Below are positions 33,319-45,404 of a DNA stretch of 60,000 nt, piece by piece (the stretch's first letter is position 1; every line of letters begins with the position of its first letter). Below the pieces are notes generated by a model. The model was not told where the DNA came from. It made no database searches and saw only the letters and a program-made list of their open reading frames with translations. The stretch lies in the NCBI GenBank assembly GCA_963170055.1, contig CAUJGJ010000444.1:6178118-6238117 (forward strand), written 5' to 3'. The stretch is from Halisarca cf. caerulea (lineage: Eukaryota; Porifera; Demospongiae; Chondrillida; Halisarcidae). Position numbers and translations under genes: made by a program.

Positions 33319-35044
33319 ATGGAATGTACTGGAGCATGTTTCTCACCAGAGGGTTATTCTCTGACTGGTTTTCTCAACAATACCCAGTTTACTCCTCAAA
33401 TGGCTTCGTCTGATGGACAGTCCAGTCTAAGCATCAGTCAGAAGTTGGATCATTTGATACAACTTACCACAACTCAGGCTGAAGAGCTGAACAGAGCTAA
33501 GTCTTTGCATGAAAGCTCGAAGCAGGAAATAGTCAAGCTAACTGAGAAGGAAACTAATTTAGAAGAGCAACTCACTAGAGATGGCACACAGCAGGGAACC
33601 AATTATAAACTCCCTCACAAAACATCGGTAAGTAATTTTAATACATTGAATAATTTATTATTACATTTAATTAGTCAGAATATGGACATCACTGTAAATA
33701 TCACAATCAAACAATGTCATATACAGAACTCGGTCAAAGCAATTCACTCTGCCTCCAAAGAAAAACAGTTTGATGGACAAAAACCGTAAGTATAAATGCT
33801 ACAGCACTGTATAGTACATATTAATATACTGACAATGTCATGACTGTCATACAATTATAGGTATAGACACAAAGACAATGAGCAAGTCACAGAACATTTG
33901 CTTCTACAATTAAAAGACAAGTTTCCGGAAGAACATCCTTCTGCTATCAAAAGTGAGTTTGCAATAACTCCAAAGACTGGAGTCACTTTTAGCTGATATT
34001 AATTTCTTAATCTATGTAATGCCATGTCTTCTTTCTACCATAATGTTAACTGCAGAGGCCATTCACAGGTACTATGAGAGTCGTAGACGTTTAGTCAATG
34101 ACTCTGAACCTTAGCGTCACTCTATTGCAAAAGCTGCAAAGAAAAGGGCAAAAAGAAAGCAAGCAAGGCAAAACATAAGACATGCGAATGTATGGCTTAA
34201 ACATCCAGATGATTCAAATGAATAGGTATCACAACTAGGCATAATGATCATATTAATTGCTCATTATAATGGCGAATAGATTAATTTAAAATTAATTTTG
34301 TGCTTTCAACCATTTAGCTCTATCAGAGAAGAGCTATATATGTCCGAATACCGCGAGAGAAGAGCAAATGGATGGAGTTGTCATGGGAGTACATGACTGA
34401 GGAGAGTGACTCTGATGACACTGTGTTCTCCAACATCAACTGCCATGGCTATCAAAAAGTGAACTTAAGACCTGGTCCATATTTAAATGAAAGGCTGTCT
34501 ATTATGTTTTACCTTTGTATTACTATAGAAGCTACAAAATTGAAAAAAAAAACTTGATGAAAGAAGAGCAGGTAGTAGCCACCCGAGAGAGAGGCCAAGG
34601 ATTCTTTCTACACCATCAAGACAACAACCACCTGAAGCTAGCAAAAGAATACCTTGGGCTGTATCAAAGAGATGGTCGTCGAGGACAGTGAGTGATTCTG
34701 AAAATGCAACGGACTTGACAATGACTGATACAGTGACTACAACAGACTACACACCACACACGACCGACAGCTCCAACACATCCATCACCATGCCAATTGC
34801 AAGCAGCAACGGGATAACTAACAGCAACGGAACGACGAGCAGCAATGGAGGCACCAACAGAATGACAAGAAGCACCAATAGAACGACAAGAAGCACCAAT
34901 AGAGCGACAAGCATCGATATCAACAGAACAACAAGTACACCCTACACACTACGTTGGACAAATCCACAAAGAATTCGATCCGAAGATGTGCACAGGTTCA
35001 TTATAGTGTGTCACGCAAAATGGCTGCCGTTTCAAAGTGGCTAA
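33319..35044 (+). pseudogene. Multi-exon gene of unknown function, degraded
   Basis: Exons 33319-33627 (ATG; a coiled-coil-like LSISQKLDHLIQLTTTQAEE and LTEKETNLEEQL), 33727-33785, 33861-33952 and from about 34057 all have GT-AG borders and matching phases. Exon 4 has a TAG after VNDSEP, then the frame continues basic (HSIAKAAKKRAKRKQARQ). A later exon reads MELSWEYMTEESDSDDTVFS, followed by a frame with KKLDERRAGSSHPRERPRIL and PPEASKRIPWAV, and a Ser/Thr-rich tail to 35044. The YMTEES...LDERR layout faintly recalls C14orf93-like proteins, but I cannot confirm this. Exons 2 and 3 with their introns are duplicated at 58198-58541, also damaged. Confidence 0.45.
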
Positions 35045-35580
35045 AATATTAGCACATTTTTAGCTCAAGACAATACATTTTCTTACTTTTTAAAATTGCT
35101 GTGTGTTTTATTGTTATTTATCGAAATATTGGTGTACAGTTTAAGCATAGACTTTATGTTTCAAAAAGGAAAATTAGCTTTGAAAAAGGTACACTTTTTG
35201 CAGCAAATGGCAAAGTCCGGACGTGTAGATGGTCTCTAAGAGCCACAAAATTGGAATCAAATGAAAGAGTAGAGTTTACTTAATAAGTTATTAGTGAGCG
35301 GAAACATTATAACTCGAAATGAGATAATTATAAGGAAAAATGTAGTTTATTGGCTATAAAAATGTGAAAATTAGGCTTTAAAATAGTTACATAATCAGCG
35401 TACCTGGTTATATCTTCTCCGCTCACGCTATGAATGTACACAATAGTACTTTGAAACGTTCCATATCTTCTTTCAATGATATAAGTATCATCTACACGTC
35501 CGGATCACACAGTCTTAACAAACGAGGCTTCAAAGCGGCCATTTAATGGTGACGTCAGTAACTATGAGCAATTACGTCAT
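35018..35580. repeat. Fold-back element, copy 1
   Basis: Nested inverted segments: AAATGGCTGCCGTTTCAAAG against CTTCAAAGCGGCCATTT, GTCCGGACGTGTAGATGGT against ATCATCTACACGTCCGGA, and GAGCGGA against TCCGCTCAC. The strand can fold into one long imperfect stem. It starts inside the tail exon of the gene to its left. A related copy lies at 37033-37600. The stretch from here to 36340 shows no gene. Confidence 0.7.
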
Positions 35581-36344
35581 CTGTATACTTGCTTTTGGTT
35601 CTCGCGCCGCACGGAGTCCTTCTGAAAATCCTCCAACATTTGATCAGATGCCATTCTAACTTCTATTGGACGGTTATAATTTTCTCAGCTAAGGAAATTC
35701 GTTTATAAAGCTTCAGTTCTGATCAATTTATGGTGGATTCGTAAAGCAAATCGGTGAGTTAAACCTCAATCGTTTTTGTTTTGAAAGCCCCTTTAAGTTA
35801 GTTTATTGCTTTTGTGTACCTCCCGAATCTTCCCAAAATGTGCTGCACGTGTTTCTTTGGTGTTGATAATTCTATAGAATAAGCTTAATGTTTGTTCGCA
35901 AGTACAACATTCCTGTATATTGTGACTTTTTTACGAATCTCGTATCTGCATTAAGTCACTGATTGGTGGAGACCATGCGATTTGTGATCAGTGAGGCTTG
36001 GACAGCAACTAGAAGTATTACTTACACCCAACTCAACCCAACACTTGCAATGATAGTGGAACATCTAAAATCCAACACTTTTTACACAGCAAACAGTGCT
36101 TAGATTACAGATCTTATTGGATATAGTGAATCTCTGTATGACTATACATCGGAATATGGTTGAACTAGAGAAAATGTCAAATTATGAAGGTGTTGGCTTA
36201 CATTCAGAGGTTCCAACATATGAACAAGGAATACATTGGCCTAGTTGTGACACAAAAACATAATTTGGCAAATTAATGACTGTGTTAGTTAGCCTGGAGG
36301 CTAACTTAATGCTATGTTCACATGAATGTACACACAAAAGAGTA

Positions 36345-36401
36345 TACACACACACACATATATACTCAACACATATGCATCCCACACCCACACCCACACC
36401 C

Positions 36402-36433
<32 letters not shown>

Positions 36434-36512
36434 TTAGACACATACGCATCACACACATGCACAAACACACACACATCCTACACACTCAAACACACACACA
36501 CACACACACACG
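36345..36512. repeat. (CA)n tract
   Basis: Interrupted CA-rich simple repeat. Frames reading Thr/His here are artefacts. Bases 36515-36990 are unique-looking but hold no gene I can support. Confidence 0.92.
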
Positions 36513-36993
36513 TAACGTTGCTGTTACAGATCTCAGCGGAATCGCCTCCATTCTTGATTTCAACAATAATTTAACTCAAATCATTCCAATCATAGACACA
36601 CTACTCCAAGGACATCTAACATGCACTACATATGTTACAGCCTAACAAAGACACTATTGTTCCACACCGGAGCGCTGTGCGCTCCCTTGGTACACCATGC
36701 AACCAGTTAGTTATACACACATCTAAAACAGTGACCACAAGTAGACCAAGGCTACGCATGTGGAACATGTCCGTTTGCATTTATATGGCTTCAGTGGTTG
36801 CAAAATTATCTTCAACTTTTTGTTTTATTTCTTTCTACAATAAAGCGCTATTGTCTAGTAATGAGTTTCACACAAAGTGGAGAACATACAGAACCAACAA
36901 GGTCACTAAGCTACATCACTCCGTCGTCCTTGGAAGCTTGACCCTGAGCGTAAACAGTTTTCCAGGTCCATCCGATTAGGGTACCAAAAGGCA

Positions 36994-38313
36994 CACAGGC
37001 TCATTATAGCGCTTTTCGACTGGGGAAGAAAATGGCCGCCGCTCGAAATGGTAATATATACATCGAATTTACAGCTCAAACAAACATGTACGTCAATTTT
37101 TACAACTGTTTAGTGTTTTAATGTTATTTATCAAAACAATAAACTACAAAACAGGCCCATGTGTCATACGCAGAAGTATAAAAATGATTTTGAAAAAGGT
37201 ACACTTTTTCTCTAAACGTCAATTTGGGGACGTGTAGACGGTCTCCCAAAGAGATGAAACTGGCATGAGACGAAAGAGTAAAGTTCATTTAAGATATGGA
37301 TGCTGAGCGGAGAACATATAACTCCAACTGAAATAGTTATAACCAAAAATGTACTTTTAGCGGGTAAAAATGGCTAAAAATGACAATTAAAATGGTAATA
37401 TCTTGGGCTAACCTGCTTATATAATCCCTGCTCAGCGAAAACAAGTAGACAAAAGTATTTTAAATCGTTGGATTCTTTTGTTGTTCAGAAAAAGTCCCGG
37501 GTACACGTCCCCAAAACACGATATATTTGCAGGACGGTTCCAATCCGCCATTTTAGGATGACGTAAGGTGTGCGTCATCAGTATTGGGCATTTAAATTCG
37601 TATGGTACATTGGAAATAAGTGCCCTACAATGTTATCAACTACGTGAACAATCGATCTGGTCGGCAATTTGTTGTGCGGAAAGTTCTATTTTTCATTAAA
37701 TGGTTCCAACAAGTATCGTATGCATATATTCTTGTCATTGATAGTCATATCTGCGACGAAAGTGGCATACTTGACGACTAAGACTCAGAGACAGTGGCAC
37801 TGGCTTGCGTGCGAAATCAATCGATTAGTACAAAGTCAGAAAGTAGACTGAGCCTGCTAACATTTAAATTTGCCGATTTTAGCTAGTGTTTCATTCGTGA
37901 TCTAGGATATCCTGGATAGTATAGTGCAGTTACCTGCCACAGTACTTTCTTACATTGATTCGGCATTCTGCAACGATCATTCGAGGTGGGAAGGTCGATA
38001 TCGGCGGTACCTGGCCCTTATTGATGGTACTAGTGTAGCTTCAACATTGCGACTAAACATTGATGTGCTTTTACAAATACCTAAACAAAACTTATTAAGG
38101 CACAAAATGGCTTTTTGCCTTTTCAAAGTCGATAAGATTGAAAAGATTCTGCTATCGCTAAACCACTGTAAGCGCCCGCTACTGATGACGTATTACAACA
38201 TTTACCTTCTGTTGGGAATGACGTATATAGGTAAAATGTGACAAATTCCACAAATTCTATAACTTTGTCGCCTTTAATCCCCAACTATCAAAAAGCGCTA
38301 TAATGCCCCAGTG
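36994..38313. mobile_element. 1.3-kb non-autonomous element with fold-back core
   Basis: Left end CACAGGCTCATTATAGCGCT and right end, reverse complemented, CACTGGGGCATTATAGCGCT are inverted repeats that continue into TTT...GGGG. The left 600 bp is the second copy of the fold-back sequence (GAAAAAGGTACACTTTTT; GGGGACGTGTAGACGGTCTC against TACACGTCCCC; GCTGAGCGGAGA against CTGCTCAGC). No coding capacity. TAATGGTGACTTCAGTAACT just outside its right end matches the sequence beside copy 1 (35554). Confidence 0.72.
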
Positions 38314-38354
38314 TAATGGTGACTTCAGTAACTATGAACAATTACGTCATCTGG

Positions 38355-38408
38355 ATGAAAATTTTGGGATGGAAACTTCCCCCCTGCTCCCTCACTAAAT
38401 AGAAGCCT

Positions 38409-38456
<48 letters not shown>

Positions 38457-39260
38457 GTGTGTATGTGTACGTGTGTGTGTGTGTTTGTACATGTCTTGTG
38501 TGTGCTTGTGTGTGTGTGTGCGTGTGTGTGCATGTGCGTATTATGTATAGGCTAGATCGCGAGGTTCTGGACTTATTTGTGCACACCTAGTAATTCTGCC
38601 TGGTGCATGCATCACTACTGATCGAGTTACATGATCCACTCCTTGGCTGTACAACATACAGCATCCCATGGCAAAAACATGGAGTGCTCAAGTCAATGCC
38701 TACTTCTTGCAGTGATTGCCCTTGTGCTTTACTAAGTGTCCTTGCAAAACAGGGTTGAATAGGGAACTGCAGTCTTTTGAACTGGAAAGGCAGCTCACTA
38801 TCTGAGGGGGTTCTATCGTTGCTGTGCTGCTCTTGTGCCGATGTGATACGCCGATATGTCTCAGTCTACCCTTTGCCTGCCCGCCCTGAACTCTTGCATT
38901 TAAGTCCCAGGGAGGCATTGCGCCTTAGCCGTCAAGACAATCGTTCGTCTAGTCTTCCACCTCCCCTAAACTCTGGCAATAAGCAGAATTTGAAGGGTTG
39001 CGCCTTCGCGAAGTACATCTAGTCTCCGGAATACTGCATATGCATTCTGTAAACGCTTACGAAAACATGGCATCTTTTCCGCAAGGAGAAATTCTTGCAG
39101 CGCTCTTCTCAGGCGGGGAGAATCGTCTTCCGTCTACCCCACCATGACACTCCCCATGAGGCTCCTCGAAAGTGTGCCGCTTTTCACGTCGATCACACTT
39201 GAGCTGCGGGAGGAGTTTGCGAACAGACAAATTCAGCTCTATGGAAATATATATATAAAT
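38355..39260. repeat. Dispersed repeat R1, copy 2, with (TG)n
   Basis: Matches 10875-11790 from GATGAAAATTTTGGGATGG through the TG tract (38411-38532) to AACAGACAAATTCAGCTCTA. Small indels between copies break any frame, which argues against a protein. Confidence 0.85.
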
Positions 39261-39332
39261 TAATCCTCCTTGTCATCATTGTATCACACTCTATTGATAA
39301 TAATTTAAAAAACTCATACATACATGTACTGG

Positions 39333-40786
39333 CTAAATTATCTTATTTAGTGTAACGTAGTCTTTACATAAACACAAAGTAGAGCAAATGTCACAACACC
39401 TGCATAAAGAGTCAGGCTTGTTTGTGGTGTTAGGGTAATCTTTGTATAAGTATACCCTTCTACACAACACTTGTCCTTCTCCCTTACGAGCATACTCTTT
39501 CATTAGCCTGTGTGTGTGCCCAGTAGCTTGCACTGGAATCAGAATGGCCCTGGCTTGCTTCCCTGATCTCCCCGCTCTCCCCACATGTTGTAGGTAGTCA
39601 TCAATCGTATGGGGTGTCCTGTAGTGAATAACTTGTGCAATGTCCGGGCAATCTAGACCCATTCCAAAGGCCTCAGTGTAGATTACTAGGCGGGTAGCAG
39701 TGTTCTTATGTACGAAGTTTGCAATTACCTCCTCCTTCAGATCACTTGTGTTTTGTGATATGAATATTTCAGCTAGTCTGTGTGTAAGACAGGGAAAGTA
39801 ACAGTAATCTACACATCTGGCAACACATGTATGGTTTTGTATTGTGCACCTTTCTCCAGGAGATGGGAAACTTAATCCATTAGATATGGTGAATGATTCT
39901 GCCAAAATCCTCTCAATTGCTGAGAATAGGTATCCACAGTCTTCACATCTGCATGTAAGTTGTAGGATGTTTATGTGACCAGTTTATGTACTGTACTATG
40001 TAGATGTAAACCAACTTTTGGCAGAATATCAGAGTTTTAGGGTAGTCCTGCCCAAGTTTCTTCAGTCCCTCACAATAGTTGCAGCGAAGTTATGAACAGA
40101 AGCTCCCCTCAGTACACCAAAAAAATGTTGGGCTTATCAGGTGATATATCCACTACGTAAGTGTTTTCCATAATGATTTTCTTCAGAATTGCCTCCCGGG
40201 TTCTTGCATTGGCAGTTGCTGTCATTGCCATGACATGGACTTGTGGGGAGACAATGAATTGCAATTCTCCAAGCCGTCCAAATGATGGACGCCGTCCATT
40301 GGACGGAAATCTTTACCCCTAAGAAGTGTGACAATGTAACATATACACACGTATATACAATTATTATTTAAAAATGTTACACATTTGTCGTAACAGCTAC
40401 AGTACTGACTTACTTGCACAGGCCATGTGTACTGTGTGCAATACAATTGTTTTCTCACCATTTGCAGATGGAATGCGCCTCGTCAATGACAATGCCAGCA
40501 AGATTGCTTTTGTATACATCCAATGTCATCATGCCCCTGAACTGGCTGTTCGAGTGACATTATCATTACTATTGATCCAGTTCATCAAAACAACCCGGCA
40601 GAAGAGCTGGGATAATGGTTTTACCAAAACCAATTGGTAAACCAACAAAGACATCCCGCCCTTAGTGAAGTCCAGGACAGCATCCTTCTGATGGTCTTTC
40701 AGGGTAGAAAAAGATACTGTCAAGGCTCTAAAGGAAACTTCTAGTGCTTCTTCTGCAGATATCTGTAAAGGAACGCTTTCCGCCAT
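39333..40786 (-). pseudogene. RecQ-like DNA helicase pseudogene B
   Basis: ATG 40786 starts MAESVPLQISAEEALEVSFR. Motif I (VFVGLPIGFGKTIIPALLPG) is only readable after a one-base deletion near 40660. IVIDEAHSICKW (DEAH) ends at a donor near 40460; AMTATANARTREAILKKIIM follows. The last exon, 39905-39333, gives VIYTEAFGMGLDCPDIAQVI (motif V), YLQHVGRAGRSGKQARAILI (motif VI) and the CRCCDICSTLC tail. The stretch between motif I and DEAH is far too short, so motif Ia and nearby sequence are deleted. Copy B keeps motif V intact, where copy A is altered. Confidence 0.8.
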
Positions 40787-41346
40787 AGCTATTAGGTACC
40801 ATGGAAAACCGCTATCATATACCATGCAGCGAACGTATACAGCTGCAAAATGCTGCCTATTATATACTGCGTTTGCAGAGGCTACTACAGGCTGCCTAAT
40901 TATTATGCGGCGTGAATTGATAACACATTAATCACTGTTATTATTGTGGTCAACTTCGACTCCGCCTATTTGCAACAGGATTCGGCACCACACTTGCCAG
41001 ACCCACCTTTGCGGCGTACGTATGATGTCACAGAGCGTAGTGGGTCTGGTTCCGAGACTAGTATTCCCCAAGTTAGTTAGTACATGCACCACACATACTG
41101 TTGAAATGGCCACAAGAATATTATCTTTATCTTCTTTCCCCATGCAGGAAATACCGTATGTGCGGAAATTTTCGCGTTACATAATTTTCGCGAAGGGCGA
41201 AGTTATGAGAAATTCGCGATTTTATTTTCGCAAATGGCAATTTTTCCGAATTGGTGTTTTTTTTATTTTCGCGAAGTCTGAGCATCAATGCTTGGTTAAC
41301 CTTGGCAGAAGTAGCTTTGATACGAGTATTCTGCAAGATCTTTGAG

Positions 41347-42379
41347 ATGAGTTCAACGATTTTCTCTATAGAGAGTTGTGTACGTGGCTACCATGTGTAT
41401 AAGTCATCTTGGGCAGCCTTAATTGGAGAGATCCTACTTTGCGAAAGAGAGGAGAGAAATCTGGAAGATCCTTATGCTGTGGCCATCGTAAGGAATGGTG
41501 TGATTGTTGGGCACGTTCCTAGGACTATATCGTGCGTATGTTCACTATATTTGGGTTGAGGAGGGAGAATCTCGTGTACGATAAAAGGCCAAAAACGATT
41601 TTCCAGTGATTTGCCCCAGGGAGGTCTGGAAGTACCTTGCAGCTACAGTTTCCGCGATTTCACCGAAGACTCAGCAATGAAAGTTAGACGTCGTCTGATC
41701 GAAATTGGCTTCGTAGTTCACCTATCAGCGCAGGACAGTGAACACAACTTCGAGATCAACAGTCAGCCTTCTGTAGGCAACTGCCAACCTGTGGACGCAG
41801 AAAAGACTGATGGTGTCAAGCAAACACTAACACAATGTGATCACTGGTTGAAGTTTGAAGATATTGTCTTCTCTCATGACGATTGCAGAATTTTGGAGGG
41901 TGGTGATCTGCTCAATGACAAGCACATGAACTTTGCACAAAGAATTTTGAAGAAACAGTTCCCACACATCAACGGACTACGCTTGACTTTACTTTAGAAC
42001 CAGGAAAACATCGGTGAGACTTCCAATGCCATTCAGATTTTCAACATTCAAAAGAATCATTGGATTTGTACTGCCAAATCTGAAGGGAAAGCAAAGGTGT
42101 AAGGTGTAACACTTTGTGTATGATTCAGCGTACACAAAGTGGGATGCTAATTCACTGTCTCCTCTACTGAAGCAGTTTCGATGTGGGAGGGGCAGCATCA
42201 AAATTATTGATGGAGTGCAGAAGCAGACAGGTAGTGCTGATTGTGGACTGTTTGCTATTGCATTTGCAACCAGCATTGCTTTCGGTAAAGACCCTGCCAG
42301 CACAACCTATATGCAGGGGTTGCTGCGACAACATATGAAAAATTGTTTGATGAAGATGTTGTTTGAGCCTTTCCCTTGA
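41347..42379 (+). pseudogene. HIRAN-like plus Ulp1-like protease gene, element B
   Basis: ATG 41347. HIRAN-like part: GYHVYKSSWAALIGEILLCE, EDPYAVAIVRNGVIVGHVPR, DLPQGGLEVPC. Ulp1-like part: LLNDKHMNFAQRILKKQFPH, IQKNHWICTA (His), YDSAYTKW (Asp), QKQTGSADCGLFAIAFAT (Gln and Cys). Stops at TGA 41557-41559 and TAG 41995-41997, plus a stop and frame change near 42100, disable it. Domain order and spacing match element A, so the pair descends from one working gene. The triad residues survive in both copies despite the decay. Confidence 0.82.
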
Positions 42380-42532
42380 TTGTGGCTAGTACTGTAACAT
42401 TTTACTCACAGCAGCTATAATAATTGTAAAGATATCATAAATGATTGCTACGTACAGTACAGAAACTTTGACAATGTTTATTGTTAATTATTGCAGGAGT
42501 CATGATGTGTATCAAAGTATTTAATTAGTGGC

Positions 42533-43977
42533 TTATTCCTTTAGTTGTATGGTGTCCTGGATGACATCTGTGATTCCGGTTTCTCTGAATCCATTACGTA
42601 TTATGTCTGTTGCCTCTACATAAGCACACGCATTCACTAACCACTGAAACCCCAACGGCTTTAGAATGCTCAATTTGAGGTCGATGGGGCTTGCAGTGCT
42701 GTCATCCCTGGCCAAGTTTCTTTCAACTTGATCACTGTACCATTGTTGGAAGGAATTCTTCATATGGCTCTTCAGTGGTTTATTACACTGACGTCCAAAG
42801 GCTGAAGAAGATCTGTGCAATTTGGTGGCACGCCGACAACACTAATGTTGTTCTTCTCCAAGGCTTGCAGGAAACCTTCTGTATTTTGAGCCTTGAATTG
42901 ATCAAATATAACAAGTGCTTGCTGGGTGGCACTGAGCTTTAACTCCTTGCGCACCTTTTCAATATATGGCAAAAGAATGCAGTGGAGATATCCCATCATT
43001 GTTTCTTCATTTGACCAGTGGTTTGTAGTGAATGTCACATGCCAGTCATCAGGAAAGGGCACTTTAGGTAGGCAAGCTGGTGTTTTACCTTTGTAGACCA
43101 CCTGCACAGGCAGTAATTTTCCACTCATTGTAATTGAGAGTAGTGCTGTAATCTGCCTCTTATCATCAACCCCAGCCACTTCAACGCGTTTGGACCCCTT
43201 TACCTCCATTGTCCAATTTGAAACTGACACGCACTTCACGCCAGTTTGATCCCAATTGATGATGAGATCTTGTGGTATCTCATCAATCATTGCCACGGAC
43301 CTGATGTCGTCTAAGAACTGATGTTTCAAGATGGCAAAATTGCTGGGAGACACTTTTGCCTTAGTTGTGGCCTGCCTTTTCACAAGACCCATCCTTCCAA
43401 GGAGTCTGTGAGCCCAATCCTTGCCAATGTCGATAGACCCTCCGTTTTCCACCAGCAAATTGGCATCTCTGGCCTTTATGACGCCTTTGGCTGCCCCTAC
43501 AGCAATCTGAGAATTTACAACCCCTCCAGACTTACGAATTTCAGTCAAAAACCACTTCACTTTGTCTTCTAGCTCTTCACCAATGAGAAGTGGCCTACCG
43601 CGCCGTTTTTCAGGCAATTCTACTATCGCCTCCACTTCTACATCTCTTTACCTGGAAAATGCAAGCTTCATACAATAGGTACTTTTCCACCCTCGAACCA
43701 TACTTTCCTTTAAATGAGCGAACTCGCCCGTTTGCTTGAAGTGGCGAATGGTTGCCAATATGCCGTTTTTCGAGGCATACTCGGCTGCTCTGGCTTTATC
43801 TCCTGCTGACATCTTTTCATAATTTCCCCGCCTGGCTTCACGCTTGGTTTCACCCTCATGTAAAGACTTAAGCTCTTCTTTTACCCCGCGAACCTCCGCT
43901 GGGCAGACAGCTATCGGTGCCTTCTTGTCAAAGACTCCTGGAACCTTGAAGAAATCTTCTATCACTCTACTACTCAT
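42533..43977 (-). pseudogene. Element B transposase (DDE_1 type)
   Basis: ATG 43977 starts MSSRVIEDFFKVPGVF. An in-frame TAA at 43647-43649 precedes RRGRPLLIGEELEDKVKWFL; the core reads LIINWDQTGVKC, ALVIFDQFKAQNTEGFL and NCTDLLQPLDVSV. A one-base deletion near 42786 shifts NKPLKSHMKNSFQQWYSDQV into another frame, which runs to the natural end with LSILKPLGFQWLV. It aligns with the element A transposase throughout. The Harbinger-2 left end lies 3-4 bp upstream of the ATG, separating the gene from its terminal repeat and any promoter there. Confidence 0.9.
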
Positions 43978-44136
43978 GTACCCCTTTCACATGGACCTCC
44001 TATAACTGGGTCAAACCCCGTTTAACACCTTCAAGGTGTGAGATTCCAATGTATAAACGAGGTTCGACCCTGATAAATCACCCAGTTCCTTAGGTGGGTT
44101 CGACACCGTTTCGACCCCATTTTGAGTGCGAAAAAA

Positions 44137-45261
44137 ATGGCGGAAAGAGGATGAACGTGGACTGATAGCGAGATTGGAGCTCTTCTGACGGTGTGGAGTG
44201 AAAAAACTATCCAGGGTGAACTTTTGTCGTCCGGTAAGAGGAATTCAAAGGTGTATCAGAAGATGATCGCGGAACTTAAGAAGGTAGGACACGATCGCAC
44301 TCAAAAGCAGATCCAAGACAAATTGAAATCGTTGAAAAAAAGGTACAAACAGGTAGTGGACAAGCAAAGAGCGGCGCAGGCGTGGAGAGCGATGAGGAGG
44401 TAACGAAAAAGGATTTTCCGTGGTTCGACGTCATTAATAGTGTTTTGAAGAATCATGCTGTTACTAATCCTCCACATGTGGTTGACACTATTGTCGTTGT
44501 CCCCCCATCCAATATCATTGACGTGCCAGACGATTTTGGGAGCGATTTTGGGGAGGATGAGGAGCTAGTATCAATTTCTTTAAAAAATGCACAGGCTAGT
44601 ACCTCTGGTTTGACAAGTGACAACAGCATTGTCTTGTCTGGAGAGGATACACCAGTCTCGAGTGTCACACCAGTCTCAAATGTCACACCAGTCTCAAGTG
44701 TTAAGGGGAATGAGACACCAGTCTCAACTGTCAAGGGAAACGAGACACCTGTACCAAGTGTCAAAGGGGGTGAAACGACATCTGGACCATTGGTGAGTGA
44801 TGGGATAGGAAAGGGCTAGCAAAAAGCCACTGGCAAGCAGAAGATAGTGGAACCACCAAAGAAAAGAAGAAAGATATCAAAGATTGATAGAGCCGAAAAA
44901 GGTGCCATTGATCTAATGGAAACAGTATTAAATTGGATGGATGAACAGAGGAAGGGTTTTGAGGCAATGGAATTAGAAAGACTGAGACGAGAAGAAGAAA
45001 AAGCCAAGGAGGATGCTAAAAGAGATGATAGATTTATGGATTTGATAGGGCAGTTTTTGTCCTACACTCGGCCACTGCCCATGTACTATGGGAGTCCGCC
45101 ACCGATGCATTATGGACCGGCGGGCCCGCCACCAATGCCTTATATAACTCCAGGGCCACCACCACCACATGCAACCTGGACAAGCAGCAGGGCCACCACC
45201 TCAACATGTGCAAGGGACTCAGTCGGAGTTACCATATGTTGTAGATAGTGATGAAGATTAA
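44137..45261 (+). pseudogene. Harbinger-2 Myb/SANT-like accessory gene, broken
   Basis: ATG 44137 gives MAERG, then TGA (44152-44154), then TWTDSEIGALLTVWSEKT, a trihelix/SANT start. KVGHDRTQKQIQDKLKSLKK RYKQVV-type helix follows. A one-base deletion near 44371 shifts to DFPWFDVINSVLKNHAV; a Ser/Thr/Val-rich linker repeats ETPVSxVKGN; TAG at 44817-44819 precedes PPKKRRKISKIDRAEKGAID and a coiled coil (ERLRREEEKAKEDAKRDD). A last shift in the CCA run near 45165 is needed to reach the acidic end VVDSDED. Four lesions contrast with the intact transposase next door. Confidence 0.75.
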
Positions 45262-45404
45262 CATTAGAGTAATGTACTGTTACATTATATATTATACATG
45301 TTGTTAACGTTTGAGTACACTACTGTAACAGTTACTGTCAATTTAAAGCTTAATGTTATATAAAGGGTTGACAAAGAGCATGCCTTATGTTCTCTGCAGT
45401 GGTG

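Noticed and set aside
44453..45007. Minus-strand frames opposite the Harbinger-2 accessory gene
   Set aside because: They mirror the low-complexity Ser/Thr/Val linker of the plus-strand gene.
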